A stretch of DNA of 64,000 bases from Candidatus Brachythrix odensensis (GTDB lineage Bacteria > Chloroflexota > Anaerolineae > J036 > Brachytrichaceae), in the NCBI GenBank assembly GCA_016714465.1, contig JADKDT010000001.1:372001-436000 (forward strand), read 5' to 3'. Made by a program: the position numbers and the translations under genes. Below the pieces are notes generated by a model. The model did not search any database. It saw nothing but the letters and a program-made list of their open reading frames with translations, and was not told the origin of the DNA. This document shows positions 44,635 to 53,134 of the stretch, piece by piece; position 1 is the stretch's first letter; the number at the start of each line of letters is the position of its first letter.

Positions 44635-45174
44635 TCAGGCGGCCGGGGTCTCGGGTGCGGCTTCTTCCGCGACTGGCTCGGGCTCGGGCTCGGCGGCAAC
44701 AGGCGCCGCAGCCACAACCTGCTTGACGCCTTCGGCCAGCACGATAACCGTCACGGTCGGGGCGACATCAGCGGCCAGGCGGATGGGGATGACATACGTC
44801 CCAACGTCGCGGATGGGCTCGCGCAGCGCGACCTTGCGCTTGTCGAATTCCTTGCCGAGCAGCTTGGCGATCTCAGCGGCGATGGTGGCCGAAGTGATGG
44901 ATCCGTAGAGCTTGCCCTTCTCACCGGCGCGAGCGGTGAAGTGGATGGTCTGGCCGGTGAGAACCTGGGCGGTCGCATCGATGTCAGACTGCTGCGTCGC
45001 GCGGGTCTTGACGGCCCGGGTCTTGACCGACTCGGCCTGTCTGATGGCGCCAGCGGTGGCCAGAAAGGCCAACCCGCGGGGCAGAAGGAAGTTGCGCCCG
45101 TAGCCATCGGCCACGGTCTTGACCTCGCCGGCGTGGCCGAGTTTATAGACGTCCTGAGTAAGAAGCACTTTCAT
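44635..45174 (-). CDS. rplI: 50S ribosomal protein bL9
   Basis: 179 residues from ATG 45174. The N-terminal L9 domain is clear: MKVLLTQDVYKLGHAGEVKT, then VADGYGRNFLLPRGLA. The C-terminal domain has GEKGKLYGSITSATIA. L9 binds domain V of 23S rRNA and stabilises the ribosome. A Glu/Ala/Pro-rich tail of about 25 residues is added, a local style also seen in NusG. The gene appears to be its own unit, with a terminator after it. Confidence 0.97.
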   Translation of the reverse strand: MKVLLTQDVYKLGHAGEVKTVADGYGRNFLLPRGLAFLATAGAIRQAESVKTRAVKTRATQQSDIDATAQVLTGQTIHFTARAGEKGKLYGSITSATIAAEIAKLLGKEFDKRKVALREPIRDVGTYVIPIRLAADVAPTVTVIVLAEGVKQVVAAAPVAAEPEPEPVAEEAAPETPAA

Positions 45175-45246
45175 GTCGCACCTGTATGACACAACAAAAC
45201 GCACCCCACGTGGGCGCGCCAGCCTGTGTGATTGATTGGGGCGCGG

Positions 45247-45252
45247 ATTATA
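45247..45252 (-). promoter_or_regulatory. -10 box TATAAT of rplI
   Basis: On the minus strand GGCTATAAT gives a consensus -10, about 70 bases before the ATG. A leader of about 65 bases would result. The -35 is not clear. Confidence 0.5.
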
Positions 45253-45284
45253 GCCCATCTTTGTCGGCCGCCTCCCGTAAATGT

Positions 45285-45344
45285 TGCGGGAAGCGATGGT
45301 CCCCGCCCCGGCGTCTGCCAGGGCCGGGACCATCGCTTCCCGCA
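45285..45344. repeat. Palindrome between divergent rplI and M1 peptidase
   Basis: 28-bp arms from TGCGGGAAGCGATGGTCCCC with centre GTCT and two mismatches near the tip. Unlike most copies it lies between divergent genes. Confidence 0.8.
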
Positions 45345-45423
45345 GGCGCGTTTAATTCCCGGCGGGATAATCGAGCCAGCTCAGACCGCGCGCATGCACG
45401 CGCGATCGAAGGGCAATTGGACG

Positions 45424-46956
45424 ATGAAGACAGATTATTGGCCTGGGCCTGCTCGCGCGCGGCGCGCCCTGTGCGGGGCGCTTCTTGGCGCCACGTTGGG
45501 CGCATGCGCGTGGCTGCCTGCGCCGCCCAGCCCGCCGACCCCCGATCCGCGCGCGAGTCCGACTCTGCCGTATGGCGTGGCGACGGTGACCCCGCGCCCG
45601 GGGCCCACGCGCGCGATTGTGGCGACACCGGCCAATGCGCATGAGGCCCAGCCGGGCGCGGTCGGGTTGGGGGATGTCTTCTATCCGGACCTGGGAAACG
45701 GTGGTTATGACGCGCTGGACTACACGATTGACCTCAGCGTCGATGTGGCTTCGAATGCGCTCGCTGGCACGACGACGATGGTGGCCCGGGCCACCCAGAC
45801 CCTCAGCGCCTTCAATCTTGACTTCTTTGGACTCGATGTTCTGGATGTCACTTTGAATGGTCAGCCGGCGCGATACAACCGTGCGGGTCAGGAGTTGACG
45901 GTGATGCCGCCGGCCAAGATCACCGCGGACTCCCGCTTCACCAGCACGGTCCGGTATCGTGGCACGCCAACGGTCATTTCCGACTCGGGCATTCCCCGTA
46001 TTCCGCTGGGCTGGCAGAGACAGATCACGGGCACCTTCGTCGCCTCGGAGCCGTCGGGGGCGATGAACTGGTATCCGCTGAACAATCATCCGCGCGACAA
46101 GGCGACGTATACGTTCCGGATTACGGTGCCCGGTCCGTATCAGGTCGCAGCCAATGGCGTGCTGGCAGACCGCTTCGATGCGGCAAATGGGGCGAGCACC
46201 TGGATCTGGCGGATGGCGCAGCCGATGGCCAGCTATCTCGCGACTGTGCACATCGGTTTGTATGACGTGGAGACATCCAGCGGACCGCGCGGCCTGCCCA
46301 TCCGCAACTACTTCCCGATGACAACGCCGGCATTTACGCGCCGGCAGTTTGACAAGACCGCCGAGATGATGGCCTTCATGGAGGAAAAAGTCGCGCCCTA
46401 TCCGTTTGACGAGTATGGGGTGGTGCTGCTGACAAACGATTCAACCTGGGCGCTCGAGACCCAGAGCCTGTCGATCTTTGGCGCGCGCGGCGCGGGCGAG
46501 GACACCGTCTTCCATGAGCTGGCGCACCAGTGGTTTGGAAACAGCCTGACCCCGGCGCAGTGGCAGGACACCTGGTTGAACGAGGGATTTGCCACCTACT
46601 ACTCGGCCCTGTGGCAGGAGCGCACGCGCGGGAAAGCGTATTTTGAGAGCGTTATGCGCTCGCACTACAGCACGATGGCGGGGGCGCGCCTGGGGCCGCC
46701 GTATGTGCGCGAGGTGGATCAACTCTTTGGAGGGGCGGTCTATCTGCGGGGAGCGCTCACCCTGCACGCCCTGCGGGCGCTGGTCGGGGAGGCCAACTTC
46801 GACCGCGCGATGCGGGAGTACTACCAACGTTATCAGGGCGGGGTGGCGAGCACGGAGGATTTCCTGGCGACCGTCACGGAAGTGGCCGGCGCCGCGCCTG
46901 CCGCCGCGCTCCGGCCATGGATTTTCGACGTGGAGATGCCGCCGTTTCCGAACTAG
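45424..46956 (+). CDS. M1-family zinc metallopeptidase lipoprotein
   Basis: 510 residues from ATG 45424, placed by a lipoprotein signal: basic start, hydrophobic run, lipobox LGAC near residue 30. A proline-rich linker follows. The M1 fold shows ALETQSLSIFG in place of GAMEN, the zinc site HELAHQWFGN at 364-373 with Glu365 as catalyst, and WLNEGFATYY with Glu387, exactly 18 residues on. M1 enzymes are aminopeptidases; the lipid anchor places it on the outside of the membrane. It lacks the large C-terminal helical domain of PepN, so it is a short form of the family. It ends convergent with a PIG-L gene. Confidence 0.93.
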   Translation: MKTDYWPGPARARRALCGALLGATLGACAWLPAPPSPPTPDPRASPTLPYGVATVTPRPGPTRAIVATPANAHEAQPGAVGLGDVFYPDLGNGGYDALDYTIDLSVDVASNALAGTTTMVARATQTLSAFNLDFFGLDVLDVTLNGQPARYNRAGQELTVMPPAKITADSRFTSTVRYRGTPTVISDSGIPRIPLGWQRQITGTFVASEPSGAMNWYPLNNHPRDKATYTFRITVPGPYQVAANGVLADRFDAANGASTWIWRMAQPMASYLATVHIGLYDVETSSGPRGLPIRNYFPMTTPAFTRRQFDKTAEMMAFMEEKVAPYPFDEYGVVLLTNDSTWALETQSLSIFGARGAGEDTVFHELAHQWFGNSLTPAQWQDTWLNEGFATYYSALWQERTRGKAYFESVMRSHYSTMAGARLGPPYVREVDQLFGGAVYLRGALTLHALRALVGEANFDRAMREYYQRYQGGVASTEDFLATVTEVAGAAPAAALRPWIFDVEMPPFPN

Positions 46957-47040
46957 AATCACGGAGAACACCGACGCAGCGGTGGCGGTTTGAAAGACGC
47001 CCCGGCGGGGGGACGTTCGCTGCAAGCTCCTGGCGAAGCG

Positions 47041-47727
47041 CTAAAGCATCACCCGCCGGAAATTCTCAAAGTATCCTGAGCTGCCGTCGGCCATCATCCT
47101 GAACAGGCCCTGCGGAATGCGGCGGGCCATGCCCTCCGGATCCTTCACCTGGGAATGATGCTCGCGGATGCCCGCGATCTTGGCCTCGACATAGGCGGTT
47201 ACATCGAGGATCGTGTTGGGGGCGGTCGGCCCGGAGAACCACAGCTCTTTTGGCGCGTGCGGTTCGAAGCCCTCGGCGATGAGCTCGGGGAAGTACATCC
47301 GATTGCCGGTGGCGGGGAAGATCGCGTCGCAGACGGCCTGCCCGATGGCGCGATGGTCATTGTGGTTGATCCGGGTATTGAAGTAATGCAAAGTTTGTGG
47401 ATCTGTCGTGACGACCAGATCGGCCTTGAAACGGCGAATCTCCCGGCACAGATCGCGCTGCAGGGCCAGGGTGTTGGCCAGCTCTCCGTCCACGTAATGC
47501 AGAAAGGCGATGTCGGTGACGCCCAGCTTGGCCGCGGCATTGGCCTGCTCGATCTCGCGCAGGGCGACCAGCTTGGGCACGGTCATGTCTGGAACATCGC
47601 TGCCCTTGTCGCCGCCGGTGACGACAATGTAGCGGATGGGGTTTCCTTCTGCTGCCCAACGGGCGATGGCGCCCCCGCAGAAAAACTCCGGGTCATCCGG
47701 ATGCGCGATCGCGACGAGGATGTTCAT
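47041..47727 (-). CDS. PIG-L family deacetylase
   Basis: 228 residues starting MNILVAIAHPDDPEFFCGG: the AHPDDxE motif that binds zinc with a later HxxH (INHNDHRAIGQAV). PIG-L proteins remove acetyl groups from GlcNAc-linked substrates such as bacillithiol or mycothiol precursors, or other amino sugars. The substrate here cannot be read. Its ATG overlaps the RicT stop by four bases, so it is translationally coupled to that gene. Confidence 0.93.
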   Translation of the reverse strand: MNILVAIAHPDDPEFFCGGAIARWAAEGNPIRYIVVTGGDKGSDVPDMTVPKLVALREIEQANAAAKLGVTDIAFLHYVDGELANTLALQRDLCREIRRFKADLVVTTDPQTLHYFNTRINHNDHRAIGQAVCDAIFPATGNRMYFPELIAEGFEPHAPKELWFSGPTAPNTILDVTAYVEAKIAGIREHHSQVKDPEGMARRIPQGLFRMMADGSSGYFENFRRVML

Positions 47728-49121
47728 GGTGTGTCGGTAGGTTTGCGGCGGGCCAATGGGCGACGGGCGGGGCGATCCTGCTGCGCGGGGCGGGTCTGTT
47801 CGGGTGGCGGCGCGGAGTTGTCTAACGGACCGTTGTCGGGCGCGGCCGATGTCTCGGACGGTGGGCTGGCCTGGCCTTCGGCCGGCCGGGCGCGGCGGGC
47901 ATCCCGCTGCTGGTTGCGCCGGGCGATCCGCTCGATCCGGGCGGCATCTTCGGCTGCGGTTGAGGCGGGGGTCGGGCCACGGCGCGGATCGCGCGACTCG
48001 GGCCGCTGCGGGCGCTGTCCGGCGGCATCGCCGCGTTCGCGGGAGCCCTGACGGGCTTCCATGCCGCGCTGGAGTTCCTGGCCGCGCTTGCGCTCAGCCT
48101 CCGATCGCGAGGCTGCCGTGGCAGGCGGGGCGGCCGGGGCCCCCTTCTTGCCGCAATCGCATCCGCCGCCCTCGTGCTTGTCGCAGGTGCCGCTGAGGGC
48201 CTTGTCCTGCAGGCGCTTGAGCTCTTCGAGCGGGACGATCTGCTCGCGATGGACGATTTGGTCGCGGGCGAGGTCGCCGTCGCCGACGAGCACCCGGACC
48301 GAATCGCGCAACGTCAAATGCTCAAGCACCTTGCCCGGCCCGAAAGGCGTGCCGACGATGGCCTTCAACTTGGGCAGGGTGCGCTTGGCAGTGACATACA
48401 TTTCGTATTCGTAGACGAGACAGCAGCGCAGGCGCCCGCACATGCCGGTGATGTCGTGGGGGTTCAGGCTGAGGCCCTGTTCCTTGGCGTGCTTGATCGA
48501 GATCGGGCTGAACTCGGTCAGGAAGCGCGAGCAGCAGCGGTTCTCGATCCCGCAGGCGCCCATGCCGCCGATGATCTTGGCCACTTCGCGCGGGCTGATC
48601 TGGCGGAATTCGATCCGGGCCCGGTACAGCCGGCTGATGATCTCGCGCAACTCCGCGGTCTCGACCCGGTCTTCCTGATCGGACGAGAACAAAAACGTCA
48701 GGGTCAGGCCGTCGAAACTGTATTCGGCCTTGACGATCTTGATCGGCAAGCGCAGCGCGGCGGATTCGGCCCGGCAGGCAATCATGGCCTCCAGCTCGCG
48801 ATTCTCATGGAAATGGCGCATGGCCATGTCGCGGCCGGTCGCGGGGCGCTCGATGCGCTTCATCTGCAGGCTGCGGTCTTTGGGCGGGGCAACGGTCGCC
48901 ACCTGGCCCATCTGTTTGCCGCGCACGGTATCGACGATGACCCAATCGCCGACTTTCAGGCGATCAAAGCCGTCGGCGCGGTAATGATAGACCTTGCCGA
49001 CTGGCTGGAAGCGCACACCGGCGAAACGTTCGCGCGACTCGGGGCCTGGGGCCTCGACCGGCGCGCCCGTCCACTCCGGCAGATCGAACATGGAGGGCTC
49101 TTTGGTAGGTGTCTCGGACAC
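47724..49121 (-). CDS. PSP1-domain protein, RicT/YaaT-like
   Basis: 465 residues from GTG 49121, chosen because GAGGAA precedes it; an ATG at 49091 is an alternative. The first 300 residues are a PSP1 domain: GVRFQPVGKVYHYRADG, KVGDWVIVDTVRGKQMGQVA, the Cys-rich GACGIENRCCSRF and MCGRLRCCLVYEYE, and LKAIVGTPFGPGKV. In RicT these Cys help bind a 4Fe-4S cluster in a complex that tunes RNase Y. A Cys-rich segment CDKHEGGGCDCGKK follows, then a long Arg/Ala/Pro-rich disordered tail of about 130 residues. The tail is not part of the usual family and its role is unknown. Confidence 0.9.
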   Translation of the reverse strand: MSETPTKEPSMFDLPEWTGAPVEAPGPESRERFAGVRFQPVGKVYHYRADGFDRLKVGDWVIVDTVRGKQMGQVATVAPPKDRSLQMKRIERPATGRDMAMRHFHENRELEAMIACRAESAALRLPIKIVKAEYSFDGLTLTFLFSSDQEDRVETAELREIISRLYRARIEFRQISPREVAKIIGGMGACGIENRCCSRFLTEFSPISIKHAKEQGLSLNPHDITGMCGRLRCCLVYEYEMYVTAKRTLPKLKAIVGTPFGPGKVLEHLTLRDSVRVLVGDGDLARDQIVHREQIVPLEELKRLQDKALSGTCDKHEGGGCDCGKKGAPAAPPATAASRSEAERKRGQELQRGMEARQGSRERGDAAGQRPQRPESRDPRRGPTPASTAAEDAARIERIARRNQQRDARRARPAEGQASPPSETSAAPDNGPLDNSAPPPEQTRPAQQDRPARRPLARRKPTDTP

Positions 49122-49160
49122 GGTGTTCCTCGGGCGGCGATGAGGCGCGCCCCGGGCGGA

Positions 49161-50261
49161 TTATTCGACGACCGTGATGGTCGGCGCTGCGGTTTGATAG
49201 TTGATGACGCTGACCCGGGCGGCGACCTGGCGGGCGATCTCCTGGAAGCGCACCGCCGCGGGCGCGGCGGGGTCGGCGATGACGATTGGCCGGCCGCTAT
49301 CGCCGCCGACCCGGATCATGCTGTCGAGCGGGACGCTGCCGAGAAAGGGCACGCCCTTCATCTTGGCCAGACGGTCGCCGCCACCCTCGCCGAACATGGC
49401 GGTCTTGGCTCCTGTCTTGGGATCCACAGACGGGCCCATGTTTTCGATAACGCCGATGACGGGGACCTTGAGCTGTTCGAAGGCGGCCAGGCCCTTGAGC
49501 GCGTCGCTCATGGACACGAGCTGGGGGGTGGTGACGATGATGCCCATGGCGCCGGCGGCGGTCTGGGCGAGCGAGAGCTGGCTGTCCCCGGTGCCGGGCG
49601 GCATATCGATGATGAGGTAGTCCAGATCGCCCCAGGCCACATCGGTCAGAAACTGGCGGATGGCGCTGTGCAGCATCGGGCCGCGCCACACGAGGGGCAT
49701 CTCGGCCGGATAGATGAAGCCGATGCTGAAGACCTTGACCCCGTAGCGGTCGATGGGGATGAGCTTGCCCTCGATCTGCTGCACGGAGGGCAGGGCCCGG
49801 CCGTCGGCCTGGAGCTGGGCGGCGGGCAGGCCGAACATGAGCGGAATGTTGGGGCCATAAACATCGTTGTCGAGCAGGCCGACCTTGGCCCCGGATTGGG
49901 CGAGGGCGATGGCGAGGTTGGCGGCGACCGTGCTCTTGCCGACCCCGCCCTTTCCGGAGGCGACGGCGATGATGTTCTTGATCGGAGTCTGGACCGTGCC
50001 GCGCATGCGGGCATTGGCCCCCACGTTGCTGGTCCAGGTCAGGTCGATCTTGCCGACCCCGATCTTGGCGAGGGCGGCTCGGATGTCGTTCTCGATGACG
50101 TCCTTAAGCGGGCAGGCGGGGGTGGTCAGTTCGACCGAGAAGGCAAGGTCGTTGCCGCTGATTTTGAGGTCCTTGATCATGTTCAAGGACACGAGATCTT
50201 TGTGGAGTTCGGGTTCCATGACGGCCGAGAGGGCGGTCATGACTTGGTTTTCGCTAAGCAT
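49161..50261 (-). CDS. Mrp/ApbC family Fe-S carrier ATPase
   Basis: 366 residues from ATG 50261. An N-terminal DUF59/MIP18 domain (ACPLKDVIENDIRAAL) precedes the ParA-like ATPase: ASGKGGVGKSTVAANLAIAL at about 103-122, the switch DNDVYGPNIPLMFGL, and DMPPGTGDSQLSLAQTA. Such proteins deliver iron-sulfur clusters in the cytoplasm. The CxxC normally after VIENM is replaced by DPKTG, as in several bacterial Mrp proteins, so cluster binding by that site is doubtful. It is 39 bases upstream of the RicT-like gene. Confidence 0.94.
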   Translation of the reverse strand: MLSENQVMTALSAVMEPELHKDLVSLNMIKDLKISGNDLAFSVELTTPACPLKDVIENDIRAALAKIGVGKIDLTWTSNVGANARMRGTVQTPIKNIIAVASGKGGVGKSTVAANLAIALAQSGAKVGLLDNDVYGPNIPLMFGLPAAQLQADGRALPSVQQIEGKLIPIDRYGVKVFSIGFIYPAEMPLVWRGPMLHSAIRQFLTDVAWGDLDYLIIDMPPGTGDSQLSLAQTAAGAMGIIVTTPQLVSMSDALKGLAAFEQLKVPVIGVIENMGPSVDPKTGAKTAMFGEGGGDRLAKMKGVPFLGSVPLDSMIRVGGDSGRPIVIADPAAPAAVRFQEIARQVAARVSVINYQTAAPTITVVE

Positions 50262-50319
50262 TGTGTTTTCCCAGGTTCGGAATTGGAGGATTCTATCAGG
50301 CGGATGGGTTGCCAAGCTC

Positions 50320-50371
50320 CGGAAGAGAAATGCCCGGGCCGGCGTACGCCGGCCCGGGCATTTCTCTTCCG
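50320..50371. repeat. Perfect 52-bp palindrome, GTAC centre
   Basis: 26-bp arms from CGGAAGAGAAATGCCCGGGC to the centre GGCGTACGCC, no mismatch. It lies 24 bases beyond the stop of the small gene at 50395 and 59 before the Mrp start, both minus strand. Confidence 0.9.
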
Positions 50372-50394
50372 AAAATGGGTTGTGTCAAGGACTC

Positions 50395-50661
50395 TTAGCG
50401 AAATAGCGAACGCTGGAGCGTCAGGCTGATCAGGGTGGTCAGAGCCGGCAGGAACAGGGCCGCGCCAATCCGCCCCACGATCCGCCCCACGTTGAGCAGA
50501 TCCTCCGGCGCGCCGAGCAGTTTGGCGTGGATGTCTTCCAGCCTGCGCAGTTCATCAGACTCGGCGGGGCTGAGCGCAAGGGCGCGGGGCCAAAGCGCGT
50601 TCAAGCGGTCCTGCATGGGCCCGAGCTCGCGTTCCTTGGCCTTTCGGACGATTGTCGTCAT
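50395..50661 (-). CDS. Small hypothetical protein with C-terminal hydrophobic segment
   Basis: 88 residues if ATG 50661 is used (MTTIVRKAKERELGPMQDRL). The frame is open upstream to a stop near 50815, and TTG 50742 is another possible start; no Shine-Dalgarno decides. The N-terminal half is charged and helical; the end is hydrophobic (FLPALTTLISLTLQ) and could insert in the membrane. No family recognised. Confidence 0.45.
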   Translation of the reverse strand: MTTIVRKAKERELGPMQDRLNALWPRALALSPAESDELRRLEDIHAKLLGAPEDLLNVGRIVGRIGAALFLPALTTLISLTLQRSLFR

Positions 50662-50867
50662 AAGCTGGCGGGGCGCAATCACAATGATGGCGGTGCTGAT
50701 CGAGGCCTCGGACTCCTTCCCGGCCAAGACATCACCGGGCAAACGTCCGTCGACGGGGTGAAGCTCCGGGGGCGGACCGGGGCGCTCTCCGAGTGGGGTG
50801 CGTCGCTACCGGGGAGTATAGGCGCGGTGACAGTCGCGTAGCGCCGGTCGCGAATACTTGGATATCC

Positions 50868-51605
50868 CTATCGATCGCGCATTTGTTTCACCCACTCCGG
50901 AGTCACCCGTTCCAAGCGGGCCTTCTTCAGGTTCTCGCGCATGATCCAGCGCACGTCGGGATCCGGACTCGCCAGCCAGTATTCCATGAGCGGTTTGCCC
51001 TCGGCCGGCAGGGCGGCGACGGCGACGCTCCAGCAGTAGCCCAGACCCTGGCGGAGGGCTCGGAAGTCGTCGCTTCGGCGATCCGTAACCCGCGGGATGG
51101 AGGCAGTGATGGCGTTCAGGATCTGCAGGGTCGCCCGGGCATGCGCGGGCGCGCCCAGCAGACGCGGCTCGCACAGGGCGGCGGCGGCGGCGCGCTGCTC
51201 GAACGGCGTGCCGCGCGCCCAATCCCGCGCAGCCGCCACGAGCCTGGGCATGTCCGCATCGCCCAGGCGCTGCAGGGCCATCGCCACGCCCTCGCGCATG
51301 CGCCAGCGCGGGTCGGAGGCGCAGCGGCGGAGGACAACCAGCAAGGTGTCATCGCCTTCGGCGAGCAGGCGGCCCAGACCGACCGCACCGCAGAACGCCA
51401 GAAACTCATACGGTGAATTGACCGGGGCCGTGTCGGGTGTGTTCAGGAGGTAACGCTCAAAGCGGAGCAGGTCGCCCTCGTCGGCGACAGCCTGGGCGAG
51501 CTCCAGATTGCCGCGCGGCCCGGGCAGGCCCGATTCGCGGAGCAGATAGGCGTCCCAGTCTGGCATATCGCGCAGGATTGCGCGATATGTTTCACGCTTG
51601 CTCAT
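50868..51605 (-). CDS. HEAT-repeat / DNA alkylation repair-like protein
   Basis: 245 residues of repeating helical pairs: WRMREGVAMALQRLGDAD, FEQRAAAAALCEPRLL, and PDVRWIMRENLKKARLERV resemble HEAT-type repeats such as those of AlkD-like proteins. No catalytic residue pattern is certain, so AlkD activity cannot be claimed. It stands alone, ending about 200 bases from the small gene and beginning 26 bases beyond a palindrome. Confidence 0.7.
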   Translation of the reverse strand: MSKRETYRAILRDMPDWDAYLLRESGLPGPRGNLELAQAVADEGDLLRFERYLLNTPDTAPVNSPYEFLAFCGAVGLGRLLAEGDDTLLVVLRRCASDPRWRMREGVAMALQRLGDADMPRLVAAARDWARGTPFEQRAAAAALCEPRLLGAPAHARATLQILNAITASIPRVTDRRSDDFRALRQGLGYCWSVAVAALPAEGKPLMEYWLASPDPDVRWIMRENLKKARLERVTPEWVKQMRDR

Positions 51606-51630
51606 GCCTTTGTTTGGGGTTCCAATATGA

Positions 51631-51681
51631 GTGGCGAGAACACCCTCCCCGCGCTTCGCGCGGGGAGGGTGTTCTCGCCAC
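51631..51681. repeat. Perfect palindrome, TTC loop
   Basis: 24-bp arms from GTGGCGAGAACACCCTCCCC; on the minus strand the loop is GAA. It lies 26 bases upstream of the HEAT gene start and nine beyond the methyltransferase stop, both on the minus strand. Confidence 0.85.
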
Positions 51682-51689
51682 CGATATCT

Positions 51690-52409
51690 TTACGACGGCT
51701 TCAAGGAGTCCGCCCGGCTTCCCGAGCCATACAGAAAGTAGTGCTCGGTCTGGCGCGCCTCAAAGCGCCAGCCCAGATCGTTCAAACGGCGGGTGAGCTC
51801 GGCGGGCTCGTAGAAGAGTTTGTAGATTTGAAACTCGCGCCCGTCATTGAGGCGGCGGCGCAACGTTGTCGCTTCACGCTCGGGCAGGCGATGATCCACC
51901 GCGGTCGAGCTCGGCTCGTGGCGCGAGTCGACGAAGAACACCCGCCCGCCAGGCGCGAGGCAGGCGGCGACCAGATCCCAGAAGGCGGCGAAGCGCTCGG
52001 GCGGGACGTGGGAGAGCCAGAAGCCAAAGAACACGGCGTCGTATCGCGCGACCGGCTGCCACTCAAAGAGGTTGGCCTGAATGTAGTCGACGTTCGGTGA
52101 GCGCAGGCGGGCCTGGTTCAGGGCCAGCATCTCGGGCGAGCCATCCAGACAGGTCAGGTGCTCGGCGCTGGCCAGCAGGCGCTCGCTCCACAGACCCGTG
52201 CCGCAGGCGAACTCCAGCACCCGTCCGGCGGGATGAAACGCCGCGAGGGCGGCCCGGACCTGGTCGGCTTCGGCGAACCATTCGGCGTTGAGGGCGGCCC
52301 CCCGATCGTAGCGGCCCTGGCGCAGCCACCACTCGTCATATTCGGCGGCGCGGGCCCGGTAGTAGGCGAGTTGTTCGAGCAGGGGATCGGAGACCCACGG
52401 CGTTGTCAT
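51690..52409 (-). CDS. Class I SAM-dependent methyltransferase
   Basis: 239 residues. Motif I VLEFACGTGLWSERLL at about 69-84 binds SAM; LTCLDGSPEMLALNQARL is motif II. The middle VFFGFWLSHVPPERFAAFWD is post-I. It resembles the methyltransferase domain 11/25 group. No clue identifies the substrate. It is flanked by palindromes on both sides, so it is probably a single-gene unit. Confidence 0.88.
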   Translation of the reverse strand: MTTPWVSDPLLEQLAYYRARAAEYDEWWLRQGRYDRGAALNAEWFAEADQVRAALAAFHPAGRVLEFACGTGLWSERLLASAEHLTCLDGSPEMLALNQARLRSPNVDYIQANLFEWQPVARYDAVFFGFWLSHVPPERFAAFWDLVAACLAPGGRVFFVDSRHEPSSTAVDHRLPEREATTLRRRLNDGREFQIYKLFYEPAELTRRLNDLGWRFEARQTEHYFLYGSGSRADSLKPS

Positions 52410-52439
52410 GTTTGACCGGACGATATCTTAACAATCTCC

Positions 52440-52486
52440 GGCGAGATCCCAATCCCCGCGCGAAGCGCGGGGATTGGGATCTCGCC
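52440..52486. repeat. Perfect palindrome with GAA loop
   Basis: 22-bp arms from GGCGAGATCCCAATCCCC closing CGC-GAA-GCG, no mismatch. It is the closest relative of the palindrome at 33430 and lies between two tandem minus-strand genes. Confidence 0.85.
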
Positions 52487-52506
52487 TGTCACTTAAGGAA
52501 TAACTA

Positions 52507-52869
52507 CTAGCCTTTCACGTACGAGAGTTTCTCGGCGACTTTGCCGTTCCTTACCTTGAAGACATCGACGCCCCGCACATGTCCTGAGCTGCCATCGTCA
52601 TTGTCCCAGCGATAGATCCAGCGGGTGACGCAGCGATCTCCGGCCAGGATCTCTTCTTCGGTCTCGAAGCGCGGGTTCTTCGAATCACGGAAGAAATCAA
52701 CCCAAAACGCGCGGAACGCCTCGCGACCGGTGATTCTCGCGCCATCGGGCGCGGGCCAGGTGTTCTCGAAGATGACGTCCTCAGTGGTGACCGCCATCAT
52801 CGCTTCCACGTCGGCGCGACTGCAAGCGTCGTTGAAGGCCGCGATTGTGGTGAGTGTGTCTTGTGACAT
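52507..52869 (-). CDS. SnoaL-like / NTF2-fold protein
   Basis: 120 residues from ATG 52869, preceded by GGGAGG. The pattern TIAAFNDACSRADVEAMMAV, then TEDVIFENTWPAPDGARITG, REAFRAFWVDFF and a final GVDVFKVRNGKVAEKLSY is that of SnoaL-like domains in the NTF2 superfamily, small cone-shaped proteins used as isomerases or hydrolases or as ligand binders. Exact function unknown. Confidence 0.85.
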   Translation of the reverse strand: MSQDTLTTIAAFNDACSRADVEAMMAVTTEDVIFENTWPAPDGARITGREAFRAFWVDFFRDSKNPRFETEEEILAGDRCVTRWIYRWDNDDGSSGHVRGVDVFKVRNGKVAEKLSYVKG

Positions 52870-53073
52870 CGTTTGATCCCTCCCGTTGCTGATGATGTTT
52901 TTCTCCTCGCGCTGCCAGGCGGTTACCCCGGGCCGCAGCGCCCGCCGGAGCCGATGCCGGAGTATGGCACGAGTTTGCCGTCTTCGTATCGGCGCGGGAG
53001 ACCGGGAACTTGACAGCCCGGGCGCGTGCCCTGAAGATATGGCCGATCCGCCGCGCGTTCGAAATTCACTCCC

Positions 53074-53121
53074 GAATCGATGTCCCCGCCCCGGCGTATG
53101 CCGGGGCGGGGACATCAATTC
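53074..53121. repeat. Palindrome with GTAT centre between divergent genes
   Basis: Arms from GAATCGATGTCCCCGCCCC, one C facing A (a wobble on the minus-strand RNA). It ends 13 bases before the ATG of the plus-strand DapA-like gene, and lies 204 bases upstream of the minus-strand SnoaL gene. It is therefore not at a 3' end of either. Confidence 0.8.
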
Positions 53122-53134
53122 CGCAACAAAAATC

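Noticed and set aside
45175..45423. A coding gene in the rplI / M1 peptidase gap
   Set aside because: Frames open through the palindrome on both strands only because of its GC content; no protein signature.
48174..50429. 751-codon plus-strand open frame over RicT and Mrp
   Set aside because: Antisense to two recognisable genes with full motif sets; the frame itself has no family signature.
50662..50867. N-terminal extension of the small gene at 50395
   Set aside because: The frame is open to a stop near 50815, but its Pro/Gly/Arg-rich sequence and lack of a start with a ribosome binding site give no support; left unannotated.
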